The notes under the pieces: generated by a model
The model's database searches: none
The model's input: the letters and a program-made list of their open reading frames with translations, nothing else
Told to the model about the DNA's origin: nothing
Shown here: one piece after another, positions 46,201 to 55,313 of the stretch
Numbering within the stretch: position 1 is the stretch's first letter
Layout of the letters: each line of letters starts with the position of its first letter
Program-made: the position numbers and the translations under genes
Source: Schoenoplectus triqueter
Lineage: Eukaryota; Streptophyta; Magnoliopsida; Poales; Cyperaceae
DNA: 64,000 nt
Assembly: GCA_964058805.1 (NCBI GenBank)
Contig: CAXKVV010002170.1
Location: 243,001-307,000 of the forward strand
Direction of reading: 5' to 3'

Positions 46201-46288
46201 TCCCGAAGAACATGAATAGTTTGCCCTCTGGGCTCTGAGCAGGAGTGACGGTGTAGGGAGCAAGGTTGAAGTTTCCGAAGAATGCCAT
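37202..46288 (-). CDS. gag-pol: Gag-Pol polyprotein, Ty3/gypsy Tat type
   Basis: Single uninterrupted frame of 3028 residues, from ATG at 46288 (just after an acceptor-like TTTTGCAG) to TAG at 37202-37204. Order: basic Pro/Lys-rich N-terminus; coiled coil about 390-440; Gag core about 525-690; CHHC knuckle C802-C815; aspartic protease with VDAGSS (D1167); acidic repeats and a second coiled coil; second CHHC knuckle C1628-C1641; reverse transcriptase about 1985-2240 with YVDD at 2136-2139; a degenerate Ty3 RNase H (TTALD where TDASD is usual); an archaeal-type RNase H with YFDG (D2433), NNEAEYEAL, GDSQL and EADALA; integrase with an HHCC zinc site and catalytic D2747, D2808, E2844 (35 residues between the last two). 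It makes the virus-like particle proteins and the enzymes for reverse transcription and integration. No stop or frameshift separates gag from pol. It is long for a Tat polyprotein because of the duplicated knuckle module. Confidence 0.96.
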   Translation of the reverse strand: MAFFGNFNLAPYTVTPAQSPEGKLFMFFGTIPQELTIYGPAPVAAFTPATVRISIPDEEEESITLTPKGISNNVLASPTASPKRRRRPSKKTAPKAAAQTARNSQASRKRALDAYQNQLVARPAIPVSNKFTALRIVAKNSATGQLRQAWEVPKPTPRPSQRPQRRQDKSQTPAEAIYKAHRALKQRRSVKNARSRQYVSRPNQSQGMAQPQAIASTPNSRRFTSKATPSTQQVWVPKGSQPIKPQSQTQPSKAGRSNAPPESVFSRLGQKSVFSRLGSRIPLNSLKITAPDQAKKKRRTARYEEHFSVNTISISYDTDPDTDGEVNMVQDDQSAPNQAHVTNTNKNNGRKGRPPKRVNPEGNSREGEDHNENPDLFDNEDDVETRPEMPIDEIEILKGHIEARDEELIRQRELIATMLKQNEELIKAVKSLQESQDANFKAGSSRQEGVHSTKSNHKGKQPVDSKPHPHRTIDVEAEPTGISRKEIQAMIAQQMQIAGGGYAIPPVKNCGHPYPAIYDLEEYPKGYVIPRFRTFSGEGNKDLNPEQHLAHFVASCGNMGGNDALLLRQFPQSLVGTAFQWYYSLENNSIRTWDEMADSFRARFVMVSDKINIADLASTKPKKGESMTDFINRWRNLSIKCDRTLTEDEAVNLIMKNIDGWMGMLLGVTKVNTFKDLLRSVSNMERMSPHTVPNFMNNRPQRGARAETKVAFTSLKDKMVANADTQGGSSSTNGNNYNKGPRPNPGGSSRSFESLKQKKSKPYSFRKDKVAQIFRGALKNGLTLPASKRPEDADKSDEPNFCPYHRIIGHSIEDCWVFKDWVEKAYKNGEITLPKGFLQSPSAHEQANTISHEEEKVPGQSCEDHEEQWTTHLSKKSIKMLKALKKEPGMKWKDDITPVVPPKLRVYYKVDQSQDQVLKKRKKHRNNKSRKNKIEEYEQGSPEVITLQHFISKEDWEKLTLGQKKENINEEINREESEEIWGASCNMVYSSHDEDMPTLEEMFFPNDEGEASTSGTKNEECKAVLRSGTYIPERQAPKDSDKGKDKALNKGKEVENPSKNPERTRSTGEEYNVLAHLRKIPALLSIFDALMMSQDLREVLIQALQDPEKYKSYFVEQNMQEALFTAKRAACINFTDDDLLIGTVDHNRPLYITGNCGGQKIGRILVDAGSSINIMPLKTLKTITLDVKNLSDEKVIIHGFNQNSQKALGAITLNLQCGSLRAPTKFYVIDAETSYRALLGRPWLHSNQVIPSTLHQCLKYIENGKQKRIDGDVKPFGVHEIKFNDAQYFLPKSAVAPSRPMTKAGQKPFNKGPKFDTSSGEEEEVKFNIKPRGAQARRPGRKSGEEATFRFKQVAAYKAQIKPSEINASDSEEEVIFNFKPANTPQIQIIEATSGEDSEDSNNSGDTASGEESGHDRQPWEEESDEEIIYHILKKPYKGPETDNESEESYMINTGPGSGRDNPVRPRPINEERSWRENFEGRIWNAINEIRHQVENNRREVSEQWEVMQDIKTQHNEIMIMIENLQTAIYNFELLKEMTSEPRSETPERQAPDSGKRVIVIVDESKGEETRAKQPTVMQTLKVKKSKPYSFLKNKTARIFEQALKSGLTLPVCKRPADIERAGEGEFCPYHRILGHTIEECWVFKDLIEEGHRNGTIQLPKSFQQDPAPHNLNNKGKGVAYTISHTPVPSKPKVARRKPIKEIYRSNSVMNIEIEEEMAALEITVVPERHFKDLIPREVNHIQTLKTFVVPAKVERLKGKTIIHKAIIFYQSDSTQSLKNPDHNTWKKWVIEQESENATSGDVASHPFGKELYKLAKRAKCLRDISKAEAKRFDELWNGGQNKVLGLDGKIKYTRGLGYDCDNAACFEGSLNGCLMKESCCMTSVEMPNNETEEDNTPVLKNALKQLEKEPNTVDELAEINLGTEEDPRPTFISASLPEEVADRLKIFLKSYMDCFAWSYKEMPGLDPNVAVHYLKIDPTFKPIKQAPRRMRIELEEKVVEETKKLIDAGFIREEETPEWVASIVPVKKKNGQIRICVDFRDLNKACPKDDFPLPVTEIIIDHTSSYEVFSFMDGYAGYNQIKMAPEDERHTAFRTPIGIYCYKVMPFGLKNAGATYQRAMTKIFDDLIHKIVECYVDDLVIKAMSYEEHLQYLEVVFNRLREHALKLNPLKCAFMVSSGKFLGFVVRHRGIEIDPGKIKAITELSPPKNLKQLRSLQGQLAYIRRFIANLSGKIQPFTRLTKKNIPFKWDGECQRAFEEIKAYLLNPPVLAAPIPGKELILYTTALDGSLGALLAQENQDGNQNALYYLSRMMVGAEHGYSPIEKHCLALIFAVKKLRHYMLAHKIILISKVDPLKYLMTRPMLTGRLAKWAIILTEFDITYTPQKAIKGQALADFLAAHPIQDDSPLKCDFPDEETLHVEEGSPIWEMYFDGASSIKPVMGPGVPTVRAGAGLVFVTPEGGIIRHSLALTKPCTNNEAEYEALIAGLELSLELEIKAVRIFGDSQLIINQIIGEYKVLKPELIQYHQKAMELMKKIPYVSIEKVTRAVNGEADALAKLAKELGEPTEPEIHIIVRNRRPLSLCQTIDKANDENAGPEKIECQEAMITEDDDWRQPFIEYFRHGTLPKDKRMADQLRKRVLRYAYVGNTLYRRSYDQLWLRCVSGPEAGRVMKEVHSGLCGAHQSGPKMKLKIKRMGYYWPTMVADCEEHAKKCRMCQIHGPFIHQAPNPLHPTVASWPFNMWGTDIVGPIDPPTSRGHRFILAATDYFTKWAEAIPLKEVKASDVVKFFKTHILYRFGTPQRIISDNGTAFKSSKVYALAEQFNIDWRFSSIYNPRANGLAEAFNKTLINIMKKTVDGNQRDWDNRLQEALWAYRTTYRTPTQATPYSLAFGVEAVLPLEVELPSLRVAMQNDMTMDECQQLRLDELDAMDEKRLIAQQNLEIYQAKMARAYDKMARVRAFQQGELVLVLKRPIIGRHIGPKFSPNWEGPYVIEKVYEGGAYQLIDHEGERPMPPINGRYLKKYYT
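41285..41545 (-). other. Second CHHC zinc-knuckle module (copy B, after protease)
   Basis: Residues about 1581-1668 of Gag-Pol. It contains KKSKPYSF, GLTLP, FCPYHRILGHTIEECWVFKD and LPKSF. Aligned with copy A, 51 of 80 residues are identical without gaps. It follows a helical stretch (IWNAINEIRHQVENNRRE...), matching the coiled-coil upstream of Gag. The Cys/His spacing C-x2-H-x4-H-x4-C is that of the Tat/Athila-type Gag knuckle. Confidence 0.85.
43770..44018 (-). other. First CHHC zinc-knuckle module (copy A, end of Gag)
   Basis: Residues about 757-840 of Gag-Pol, at the usual nucleocapsid position after the Gag core and before protease. It contains KKSKPYSF, GLTLP, FCPYHRIIGHSIEDCWVFKD and LPKGF. 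The likely role is RNA binding and packaging. Confidence 0.85.
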
Positions 46289-46403
46289 TTCCTGCAAAAC
46301 AAAAATACTTGAAAATCATTAGTCATTTTAGCACATAGAAGACCACTTGTATCTCTTAAGTATTCTATTTGCCTCTCTCTTCCAGAGATAAGAGGAGAAT
46401 CTA
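46289..46403 (-). other. gag-pol leader with candidate 3' splice site
   Basis: Short leader between the primer binding site and the gag ATG. On the minus strand it ends TATTTTTGTTTTGCAG at 46292, four bases before the ATG. GACTAAT about 30 bases earlier resembles a branch point. This is a good 3' splice site context and suggests an intron in the leader, with a donor in the leader or R/U5. The donor was not identified. Confidence 0.4.
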
Positions 46404-46422
46404 GGTCCCACCGGGCGTGCCA
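46404..46422 (-). other. Candidate primer binding site
   Basis: On the minus strand, five bases (GGATC) after the CA end of the 5' LTR, the sequence reads TGGCACGCCCGGTGGGACC. It begins with TGG, the complement of tRNA CCA, as primer binding sites do. I could not assign the primer tRNA; it is not the initiator-methionine type (TGGTATCAGAGC). Confidence 0.7.
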
Positions 46423-46720
46423 GATCCTGTGCGACCCTTTTTCGCGCGCCGCCGCACCGCCGCCGGGCGATGGGTTCTGCGGAAGAAGGACACGGAGATC
46501 CCTCCCGAGCGTGCATCTGTTGGGTGTCGGCCGATTCTGCCGTTTAGAGATATTTGGACGCACATTCAGGGGGTTTTTTAGTGATTGTGAGTTCTTGTAG
46601 ATTCCGGTGGGCGCAAGCCCCCACCGTTAATTACCCTGGGCTACGAACCTCGAGGCACCTCTGGATCTTTGAAAGAGAGAAGCAAATAGTATAGTTAAGA
46701 GATGGGCAAGTGGTCGTCTA

Positions 46721-46732
46721 AGTTTATAAAAA
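46721..46732 (-). promoter_or_regulatory. Candidate gag-pol TATA box (5' LTR)
   Basis: Minus strand TTTTTATAAACT, about 290 bp before the LTR 3' end and about 430 bp before the gag-pol ATG. Transcription starting about 30 bp downstream would leave roughly 260 bp of R plus U5. Motif and position only. Confidence 0.4.
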
Positions 46733-48090
46733 GGGATCTACGGAAGATGAACCTACAAACAGATCGGTTCAATCTAGGGAAGACAAACCTACAAACAGAT
46801 CGGTTTTATCCTATGGGGGACGAACCTACAAACAGACCGGTTCAGTCCATGCCACCTCGAGATGTAACCTTACCAACAGACCAGGTTAATCTCTTCATAG
46901 GGGGCTTGAGGTGAGTCTACATACAGACCGACTCGACCTCCGTTGATCTAGAAGATAAACCTACAAACAGACCGGTTCAATCTTAACTAGTCAACAACCA
47001 ATCACACAAAATACAACTCGAAGCACTGAGCCGGTTGATCTTGAGGTTGGTGAATCAGGAGAAGGGTGGCCATGGCCCACGTATTTCTTCTCACTGATCT
47101 TCTAGATCATGAATTCGTAGCACTAAGCCGATTCATAAACTTAGGAAACACAATTGCACACAATGTCAAACCTGAAGCGCTGGGCCAGTTCAACATTGAG
47201 GCATGTGTTAGTGAAGGAACCTACCTACAGAACGGTTCACATTCACTGTTTTGTGGATGAATCTACCAACAGACCGATTCAATCTCACATTCTCGGGAAA
47301 TGAGCCAGGAGACAAACTCATCGACGGACAAGTTCAGTCTTGCCAGCTCAAATGGTCATGAATTACTTGTTCACGACACCGAGTCATTAAGATGTCACTT
47401 CGCTAGGACATCGTAATGTTCTTCATCTTCAAAGTCGACATATCTCTCCATGCTGATGTCGTAGCTTTGGTCAATCTTCAACGAACGTCAAGATGTTCTT
47501 GTCTCGACTAATCATTCTACGTGTTGCATTACTTGTGCAAAATTACTATGTAGCCCTACACCCCTTGTGTGAGCGTATTCAATCATGAGTTACTTGCTCA
47601 TGGCAGCGAGTCATTAAGATGTCACCTCTCTAGGACATCGTAATGTTCTTCTTCTTCAGAGTCGACGTATATCTTCATGTTAGTATCGTAGCTCTGGTTA
47701 TTCTTCATCAAACATCAAGATGTTCCTGTCTCGATGTATCTTCTCAGGTCGCTATCGAAGCCTTAATCTTTTCACGTCAAGATGTTCTTGTCTCAACGCA
47801 TCTTCTTCATATTGCTATCGAAGCCTTAATCATCCTACATCAAGATGTTCTTGTCTCAACGTATCTTATTATTATTCATCAAATGTCAAGATGTTCTTGT
47901 CTCGACATATCTTCTCATATTGCTATTAAATCCTTAATCATCCTACGTCAAGATGTTCTTGTCTTGACTAATCGTTCTAAATGTTGTGCGAATATTCCCA
48001 TGTGACTCTACACTCCTTGTGTGAGCATTTTTATTCACTTCTAAAATGCACAAAGTCTATTATGAAGATGCATTCATTTTATTATTATTA

Positions 48091-48132
<42 letters not shown>

Positions 48133-51100
48133 TTTTGAATATTATTTATCTATGTAGAAAACTATTTACAAAAATAATAGAACATGGGTAGCTATTAATT
48201 TAGAACTTTATTTATATTTTTGGGATTTTTATAATAGCTAAAATAGTAGAATTTTATTTTTATTATTTCTAAACTCTATTTATTCTATAGAAAATCACTT
48301 ACTAAAATAATAGAAAATAAAATGGCTATGATTTTTATTTGTATTTTTAAAATGTTCATAATAGCTAAAGTAATAGGATTTTATTATTATATTCTATTAT
48401 ATTGAAATACTATTCATTATGTAAGAATCATTTACAAAATTAAAAGGTGGTTAGCTATACTATTTTACCATTATTATTTTTATTATATTTTTTTTATTTT
48501 TAATATCTATAATAGCTAAAAAGAAATCATTACTAATATTCTATCCTATTTATTATATTATTCATTATATCTATTTTTATTATTTCTATTTACTATCTAT
48601 AGAAAAATATAAGATTTTTTTATTATTACTATTATTAGTTGAAAAATAGCTATAAGAGATGAAATTTATTATACTTTTATTATAACTATTATTTTATTTA
48701 CATTTTATTCATCAAAAGTATTTTTATTGTATATTTGCATAGAAATAACAAAAGAAATACAATTCATATCATAAAACTATATTATTATTCTTTATTATAA
48801 TAGAAAATGTATAGTAGTATATTTTTTTTTGTATATTTTTTTTATTATTATTATTTTTTATTATTTTTTTATTCTTTTTACAGAAAATATCAATATAATA
48901 TCTATTATTATTATTATTATTATTTATCAAAGAATATAGCTAATCTCATCATTTATTATAGCCTATTACTATCATCACTATTATTTAATGGAAAATCACT
49001 TGAAAAATCACTAAAATATATCTAGTTATTATTTATGATTTTTATTTGTATTTTTGGAATTTTTATAGTATTTAAAATGACAAGTCAAATCTAAGTCAAC
49101 TATATCAATATATGTAATGCATTTTGCTTTTTAAAATGTTTTATTATGATTATATTTCTAAAACTGGGATATTATCATATAGAAAAATAGTATGAAAAAT
49201 AAGAAAATTTTTAGAAACAAATTTGAGTTAATTTGGAGTTCAGGAACATTTTCAAATCATTTATTTACTCCATATTATCACTATTCTGTTATTATTTAAT
49301 TAATGGGCTTAATCTGGGCCGCCAGATCTATATCAAGATTGGTGCGCATCTTTCCAATTCCCTTCTTCATTTGGGCCGCCAGATTAGTTTGAGATAAGTG
49401 TTTAATGGATCTACGGCTCAGATTAGCACAGAATTATTATTTAAATGTTTAAACATATCTGGGCCGCTTGATTTAATTAAGATGCGTGTTTAATGATTCT
49501 AAGGCCCAGATCTTCTTCCATTTTATTTCTTTTAAACCCCTGATGAATCTCACCCGCTAATGGTCCTTAAAGATTAACAAGCGCTTCAATAGTCGTGCTG
49601 AAAAGATCTCTTCAGCCTTTCACTTCCCGACGCTCTGAGATTCGTGCAATACGGCGTTTCCGGTGATCAAGAACTCCGATTGGTGATCGGCCGATGGCCT
49701 TAGCATCGCCTCTCTAAGAGGAATATGACAATATCCTTCGATGGAAGATTCATGTAGTGCATTATGGAAGAGGACCAGTACCGGTTCGGTACTGTATTAG
49801 TGCTTTGGTACCGAGATAGATTAACTCCACTTACCGATCAAATTGGATACCGATATTTGTAATTCTTACATTGTACTTCATCGTCTTGCTACATCTGATG
49901 TATATACAAGCTATAATCACTCAATTCATCTTGATTAGAATACGATTTTGAAAATGACTGAAATGGTTTGGTACCAGTCACCAATTCGATTACAATTCTG
50001 ATCACCTAAACCTTGTTTATAACCTTTGAGCATCCTGCACTCCTATGCATGAGCTCATCAACACTATTCACTGACCTTAGCATAATATGGAGATTAATTC
50101 TGTACTGCTATGTTAAAAGAAAGAATTGAATGGATATACAATCTTGAATAGTTCTCAATTTCACTTATGGACTTCTAATTTGGATAACCAGACTTGCAAC
50201 AAGCACAGGAGGGTTACGAGAACCCTTCAACTGAGCACAATTGCCAACTATAATGGATTATTTCACTGAAATGCACTCGGGAGGGTTACAAAAACCCTTC
50301 AACCGATCACCAATTGATCTAATTTCAATGTATTACCCTCTATGCAAATGTATATAGTTCTTAAAGAATCAAGAAATGAAAAGAACAGATGATAAAAAGG
50401 AAAAGAATCAAATCCAGAAAGGAAAGGTAAGAATTACACTCTAATTCTATATCAATTACATTCATGAATGAAAAACCTTACTTATCCTTGGTTCTTGATA
50501 GGGATGACAAGAATAATTGTGCTATTCCAACTCAATTCGGTCAAGATGCTTGAATCTTCTTCAATTGCCAAACCCGATTTCAATTAACTCTTTTTTTTTT
50601 CTCTCTCTATCTCTTTATTCTCTATTATTTTCACTCTTCTCTATCTTCTCTCTTCCTAATTGCCTTTTTCTATTGCCAGAATTGGGGTTTATATAGGCCT
50701 CTTGCTTAATTGCGATTGGTTAGGTGATTAGAGGCCGGATCATGATCTCTAAGCTAATCTTAGCCCTTCACTTCATTTTAATCAATGGTCAAGATCCATT
50801 TGTGCTTCTTAATACTCAACTAACTGCCTCTGACTAATATACTTGCGGCTGGAGTTAGTTATTCTTATTTTCCTTTTTTACTCTTTTGCCACTCTCTCAC
50901 ATACTTCGGTCTCCCATTATTCCAGAGCTTTCTAGAATATTCTGAGAGTTCTAACATCCATCCCATACTCCTATAAATCAATTAAGTCGATGTAGGGGTT
51001 CTGTTTAACACTTCAAATCCATTTTTCACTTCTAAGCCTTCAAATCGGGTCTCCATTGCCATCTCACCTTCCCTTCATCAATTCTTCTATTTGCAGTCTC

Positions 51101-51712
51101 TAAATTCATCATTTTAACTCTAGAACTCGATCCTTCACACTCCTATGATCAATAGCATGCTCCATCACCATTTCTCTATTATCAATCTCGGCCTCTAATG
51201 GTGATCTGGTGGAACATCGGCTTAGAGCTTCCAAAGATACTGTCTTTGCACTCAAACAAGATCGCCTAAGTAGTAGGAAGGTATACAAGTGATCAATTTG
51301 TCTCCTGCCTCTTCACAAAGGTTAGTCCCAATTTCAATTCCGCCAATTGCTTCAACCGATTACTCACTGTTTCTTTTCAATTTTCAAAATTGATCACTCA
51401 TACAAGCTTTAATCTATGTTACGTAGCTCTGTGTGAAGGAATTTTGAAGAAAGAAGCTGTATTCAACTCTATCCGACAATGGCGCCTTCTTCTCCATCGC
51501 GCGGAAGGAAGAGGAAGAGAGGAAGAAGGGAGAGGGGAGAGCCGTCTACGGGTGCACATGGCGCATGTGAACCGAAGCTCCCGGGAGTGACCTGTCAGAG
51601 AGGGACGGCGCAAGGTCCAGGTTTGTTCTCACCTTTTCTCTTTTGATTTAAATTCTGCTTCTTATTCGCATGAGACTGGTTCATGACTGTTGATCTGCGC
51701 CTCTGCCTCATC

Positions 51713-52435
51713 CTCTTACAAGTGGCCCCCATCAGTCAGCATCTTGTAGATAATCAAGCTGACATGGCATGCTGTGATAGGGTTAGATGTATGATTAAGC
51801 TGTGATTAGTCAGTAATTATTGCTGACTGTGTCTTGATCTATGGATGCCACATGGCACTAGGCAGGGTCCACTGTGCTGACTTTATCCAATAGATAGCTG
51901 CCATGTGTAAATGAATAGGATTGTATTTGCTGATGTGTATAGCCTGATGCATTGCCAAGTGTCATGTGGATGTCAAGGTGGCTCTGTCACAGCTTGCCAC
52001 GTGGCATGTTAGTGGGGCCCACATGTCAGTCATATTGTAGTATGGTGGGGCCCACATGGCTGAGGTGGACCAATAGGGGAGAGCCATGTGGCACTCAGGT
52101 GTTGAGGTGGCTCACTCTGCTGCTGCCATTTGTCATACTCCTTGCTGGTGTGGACCACTCACAGATAGCCATGTGGCTCAAGTGATGATGTGGTGGCTCA
52201 AGATGCTGCCATGTGTCTGTGTAGTATTGAGGTGGCCTCCTCTGGCTGTGCCATGTGGCATAGGGTTGGGTTAAGTGGACCTCTGGTGTGGTGCCATGTG
52301 GCACTAGGGTGGTGAGGTGGCCCACTGGCTGTCTGCCACGTGGCACTAAGGTGGGGCCCACCTGTCAGTGACTCATACCAGGGTGGGGCCCACTTGCTGA
52401 CATGGCCCAATGAGAGGCTGCCACGTGGCACACCC
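51713..52435. repeat. G-box-rich repeat, right LTR copy
   Basis: Same array as in the left LTR at 29640-30362, with intact GCCACGTGGC palindromes near 51997, 52335 and 52421. In the 5' LTR it lies about 5 kb upstream of the candidate sense TATA box and 1.2-2 kb from the antisense TATA boxes. Confidence 0.6.
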
Positions 52436-53307
52436 TCTCTCTTCGATTATTTTATGCCTCTTGTGTTTCTTATACCCAGTTTGTACCCAGAGCTGCTGTT
52501 ATCCCCAACTTGCACCCAGAATTGCTCTGATCAAATCTCAGCCTTTGATTAATTCATTTATTCTGCCTTTATTTTCCCTGAATTTATTTTAATAGCTCCA
52601 CTTATCCAAAAATCATGAAAATTTCACCAAAAATCCCTAAAATCATGATGATCATCCCTGTAATTTTTAATTCCATTTTTACCCCTCCTTCTCTGGATTA
52701 AAAATTCTTTTATTCATAAAACCCTATTATTCTTTATGAATTAATCCCTGATCTCAATTATAGCTCAATGTCTCTGCCAATTATCTCTCTCTTGCAGAAA
52801 CCACCCTAACTAAATACCAATTAGACTTATATTGATATTCATTAGGGCTTGATTTGATCAAATGCTGACTACTTATCAGCAATTAATACAAATCTAGACT
52901 TGATCAGGTGGTTGCTCCCAGCTTTGGCACCTGATCAGTCTTGTGAAATTGACTTTCAATCCCTTAACATGAGGGTGACTTGGTCAAATAACTGACTACT
53001 TATCAGTAATTGACACAAATCAAGGCATAGTTAGGTGGTTGCTCACAGCTTTGGCACCAGGTCAGCCTTGAAAGCAAAATCACATTTGGAATTTCTCATG
53101 ACTAGTTGCATCAAAATGCTAGCTTGGCATTGACATCATTTCATGTAGCATAGGGATTATACTGCTTCAGCTCCTTCTTAGGGTTAGCTCCAAAGGCAGA
53201 TTTCCAGGGTTCAATTCTGACTCCTATAGCAGGTCACTGAGGTGTGGGGTCCACCTGTCAGTGAAAATGGTCACATGGTGACTCATCAGATAGGCTATGT
53301 TGTTAGA

Positions 53308-53763
53308 TTCATCTACAAGGGACTGCCAGGTGGGTCCCACTTGTCAGAGAAAATGTAATCAAATGGCTGACCCATCAGGAGATTTTCTCTCTCCTAAATC
53401 TCCCGAGGGTCAGCCACCTCGAATGAGTAGGAGGTGGTGGGGTATTTATATCCTCGTCTTTCACCATATTATTTCATTGTGGGATTAATGCTTAACCTCT
53501 GTTCCGGGTTGGTTAGCTTTCTTAGCAAAATAGGCTAGGTCCATGTCATTGGAGCTGCTCATAAGGGACTGCCATGTGGGTCCCACTTGTCAGAAAAGAT
53601 ATAATCACATGGTGACACCCAAGAGGTCTCCTCTCTCCCTTGATCTTCTTGGGTGTCACTCATGCTGAGTGGATAGAGAATAGCGGGGTATTTATACTCT
53701 TCATTTCATGCCCAGCATTCCATTGTGGGACTAATGGATTTGTTCCGGGGTTATGCAGCGACC
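53308..53763 (+). repeat. Duplicated TATA-bearing unit, right LTR copy
   Basis: Counterpart of 31235-31690, with TATTTATA at 53443-53450 and 53689-53696. Here the plus-strand boxes face outward into the flanking satellite, beginning about 190 bp before the LTR edge. Confidence 0.6.
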
Positions 53764-53884
53764 TTTCCTGATCAGTGGGCCACCTTTCTACCCCTCTCTC
53801 TCTTTCTTCCCCTTTCTTATGATTTATCATCAATTTATTTCATTTATTCATCTATTCATCCTTGAAATTTTTCAAGGGTAAACA

Positions 53885-53889
53885 CCCTC
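53885..53889. repeat. Target-site duplication, right copy (CCCTC)
   Basis: CCCTC follows the terminal ...GGGTAAACA of the right LTR and matches 24354-24358. Confidence 0.95.
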
Positions 53890-55313
53890 GTTACCGCCGA
53901 AACCGAGTCCGGGCGCGCAAAACATGAAAACGCGACCCGACGCCCTCGGCGCCGCCGAAACCGAGTCCGGGAGCGCAAAACAAGAAAACGGGACCCGACG
54001 CCATTGGTACCGTCGAAAATGAGTCGGGGAGCGCAAAACATGAAAACGGGACCGGACGCCCTCGGTACCGCCGAAACCGAGTCCGGGAGCGCAAAACATG
54101 AAAACGGGTCCCGACGCCGTCGGTACCGCCGAAAAAGAGTCCGGGAGCGCAAAACATGAAAACGGACCCGACGCCCTCGGTACCGCCGAAACCGAGTCCG
54201 GGCGCGCAAAACATGAAAACGGGACACGACTCCCTCGGTACCGCCGAAATCGAGTCCAAAGCGCGCAAAACGTGAAAACGAGACCCGACGCCCTCGGTAC
54301 CGCCGAAAACGAGTCCGAGAGCGCAAAACATGAAAACGGGTCTCGACGCCATCGGTACCGTCGAAAATGAGTCGGGGCGCGCAAAACGTGAAAACGGGAC
54401 CCGACGCCCTCGGTACCACCGAAAACGAGTTCGAGCGCCCAAATTAAGAAAACGAGACCCGACGCACTTGGTACCTTCGTAATCGAGTCCGGGCACGCAA
54501 AACATGAAAACAGGACCCGACGCCCTCGGAACCGCCGAAAACGAGTCCGGGCGCGCAAAACATTAAAATGGGACCCGTCGCCCTCTGTACCTCCAAAAAT
54601 GATTCTGGGCGCGCAAAACACGAAAACGGGACCCGACGCCCTCGGTACCTCCGAAACCGAGTCCGAGAGCGCAAAACATGAAATTGGGTACCGACTCCCT
54701 CGGTACCGCCGAAAATGAGTCCTGGAGCGCAAAACATGAAAACGGGACCCGACGCCCTCGGTACTGCCGAAACCGAGTCCGAGAGCGCAAAACATGAAAA
54801 CGGGTAACGACGCCATCGGTACCGCCGAAAACGAGTCCGGGAGCGCACAACATCAAAACGGGACCCGACGCCCTCGGTACCGCCGAAAACGAGTCCGGGA
54901 GAGCAAAACATGAAAACAGGACCCGACGCCCTCGGTACGGCCGAAACCGAGTCCGGGAGCGAAAAACATGAAAACGGGACCCGACGCCCTCGGTACGGCC
55001 GAAACAGGGTCCGGGCGCCCAAAACATGAAAACGGGACCCGACGCTCTCGGTACCGCCGAAACAGGGTCCGGGCGCCCAAAACATAAAAACGGGACCCGA
55101 CGCCCTCGGTACTGCCGAAACCGAGTCCGGGAGCGCACAACATCAAAACGGGACCCGACGCCCTCGGTACCGCCGAAAACGAGTCCGGGAGCGCCAAACA
55201 TGAAAACGGGACCCGACGCCCTCGGTACGGCCGAAACCGAGTCCGGGCGCGCAAAACGTGAAAACGGGACCCGACGCCCTCGGTACCGCCAAAAATGAGT
55301 TCGAGCGCCCAAA

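Larger units (their letters stand above)
24359..53884 (-). mobile_element. Intact giant Ty3/gypsy LTR retrotransposon, Tat-lineage type
   Basis: Complete element of 29,526 bp in minus orientation: left (3') LTR 24359-31811, internal region 31812-46427, right (5') LTR 46428-53884. It is bounded by TG...CA ends and a perfect 5-bp CCCTC duplication. Internal domain order is Gag, protease, RT, RNase H, second RNase H, integrase; the second, archaeal-type RNase H and the absence of a visible chromodomain point to the plant Tat group, known for large elements and extra ORFs. A second gene lies antisense between pol and the 3' LTR. Both genes are open and both LTRs nearly identical, so the copy looks recently inserted and potentially autonomous. 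LTRs of about 7.45 kb are unusually long for any plant LTR element. Confidence 0.96.
46428..53884 (-). repeat. 5' LTR (right copy), 7457 bp
   Basis: Direct repeat of the left LTR; TG at 46428-46429 and CA at 53883-53884 as read on the plus strand. In element sense this is the upstream LTR whose promoter should start gag-pol transcription. Internal composition matches the left copy: GC-rich end, ACAGACCGGTTC repeats, CAAGATGTTCTTGTC repeats (47369-48044), AT-rich core (48064-49307), G-box array (51713-52435), 126-bp duplication (52848-53083) and duplicated TATA units (53308-53763). No gene is supported. Confidence 0.97.

Noticed and set aside
24359..53884. Two separate insertions or a nested element with solo LTRs
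   Set aside because: One target duplication flanks the whole, the LTRs are near-identical, and the internal region is continuous with primer-site and polypurine candidates at the expected ends.
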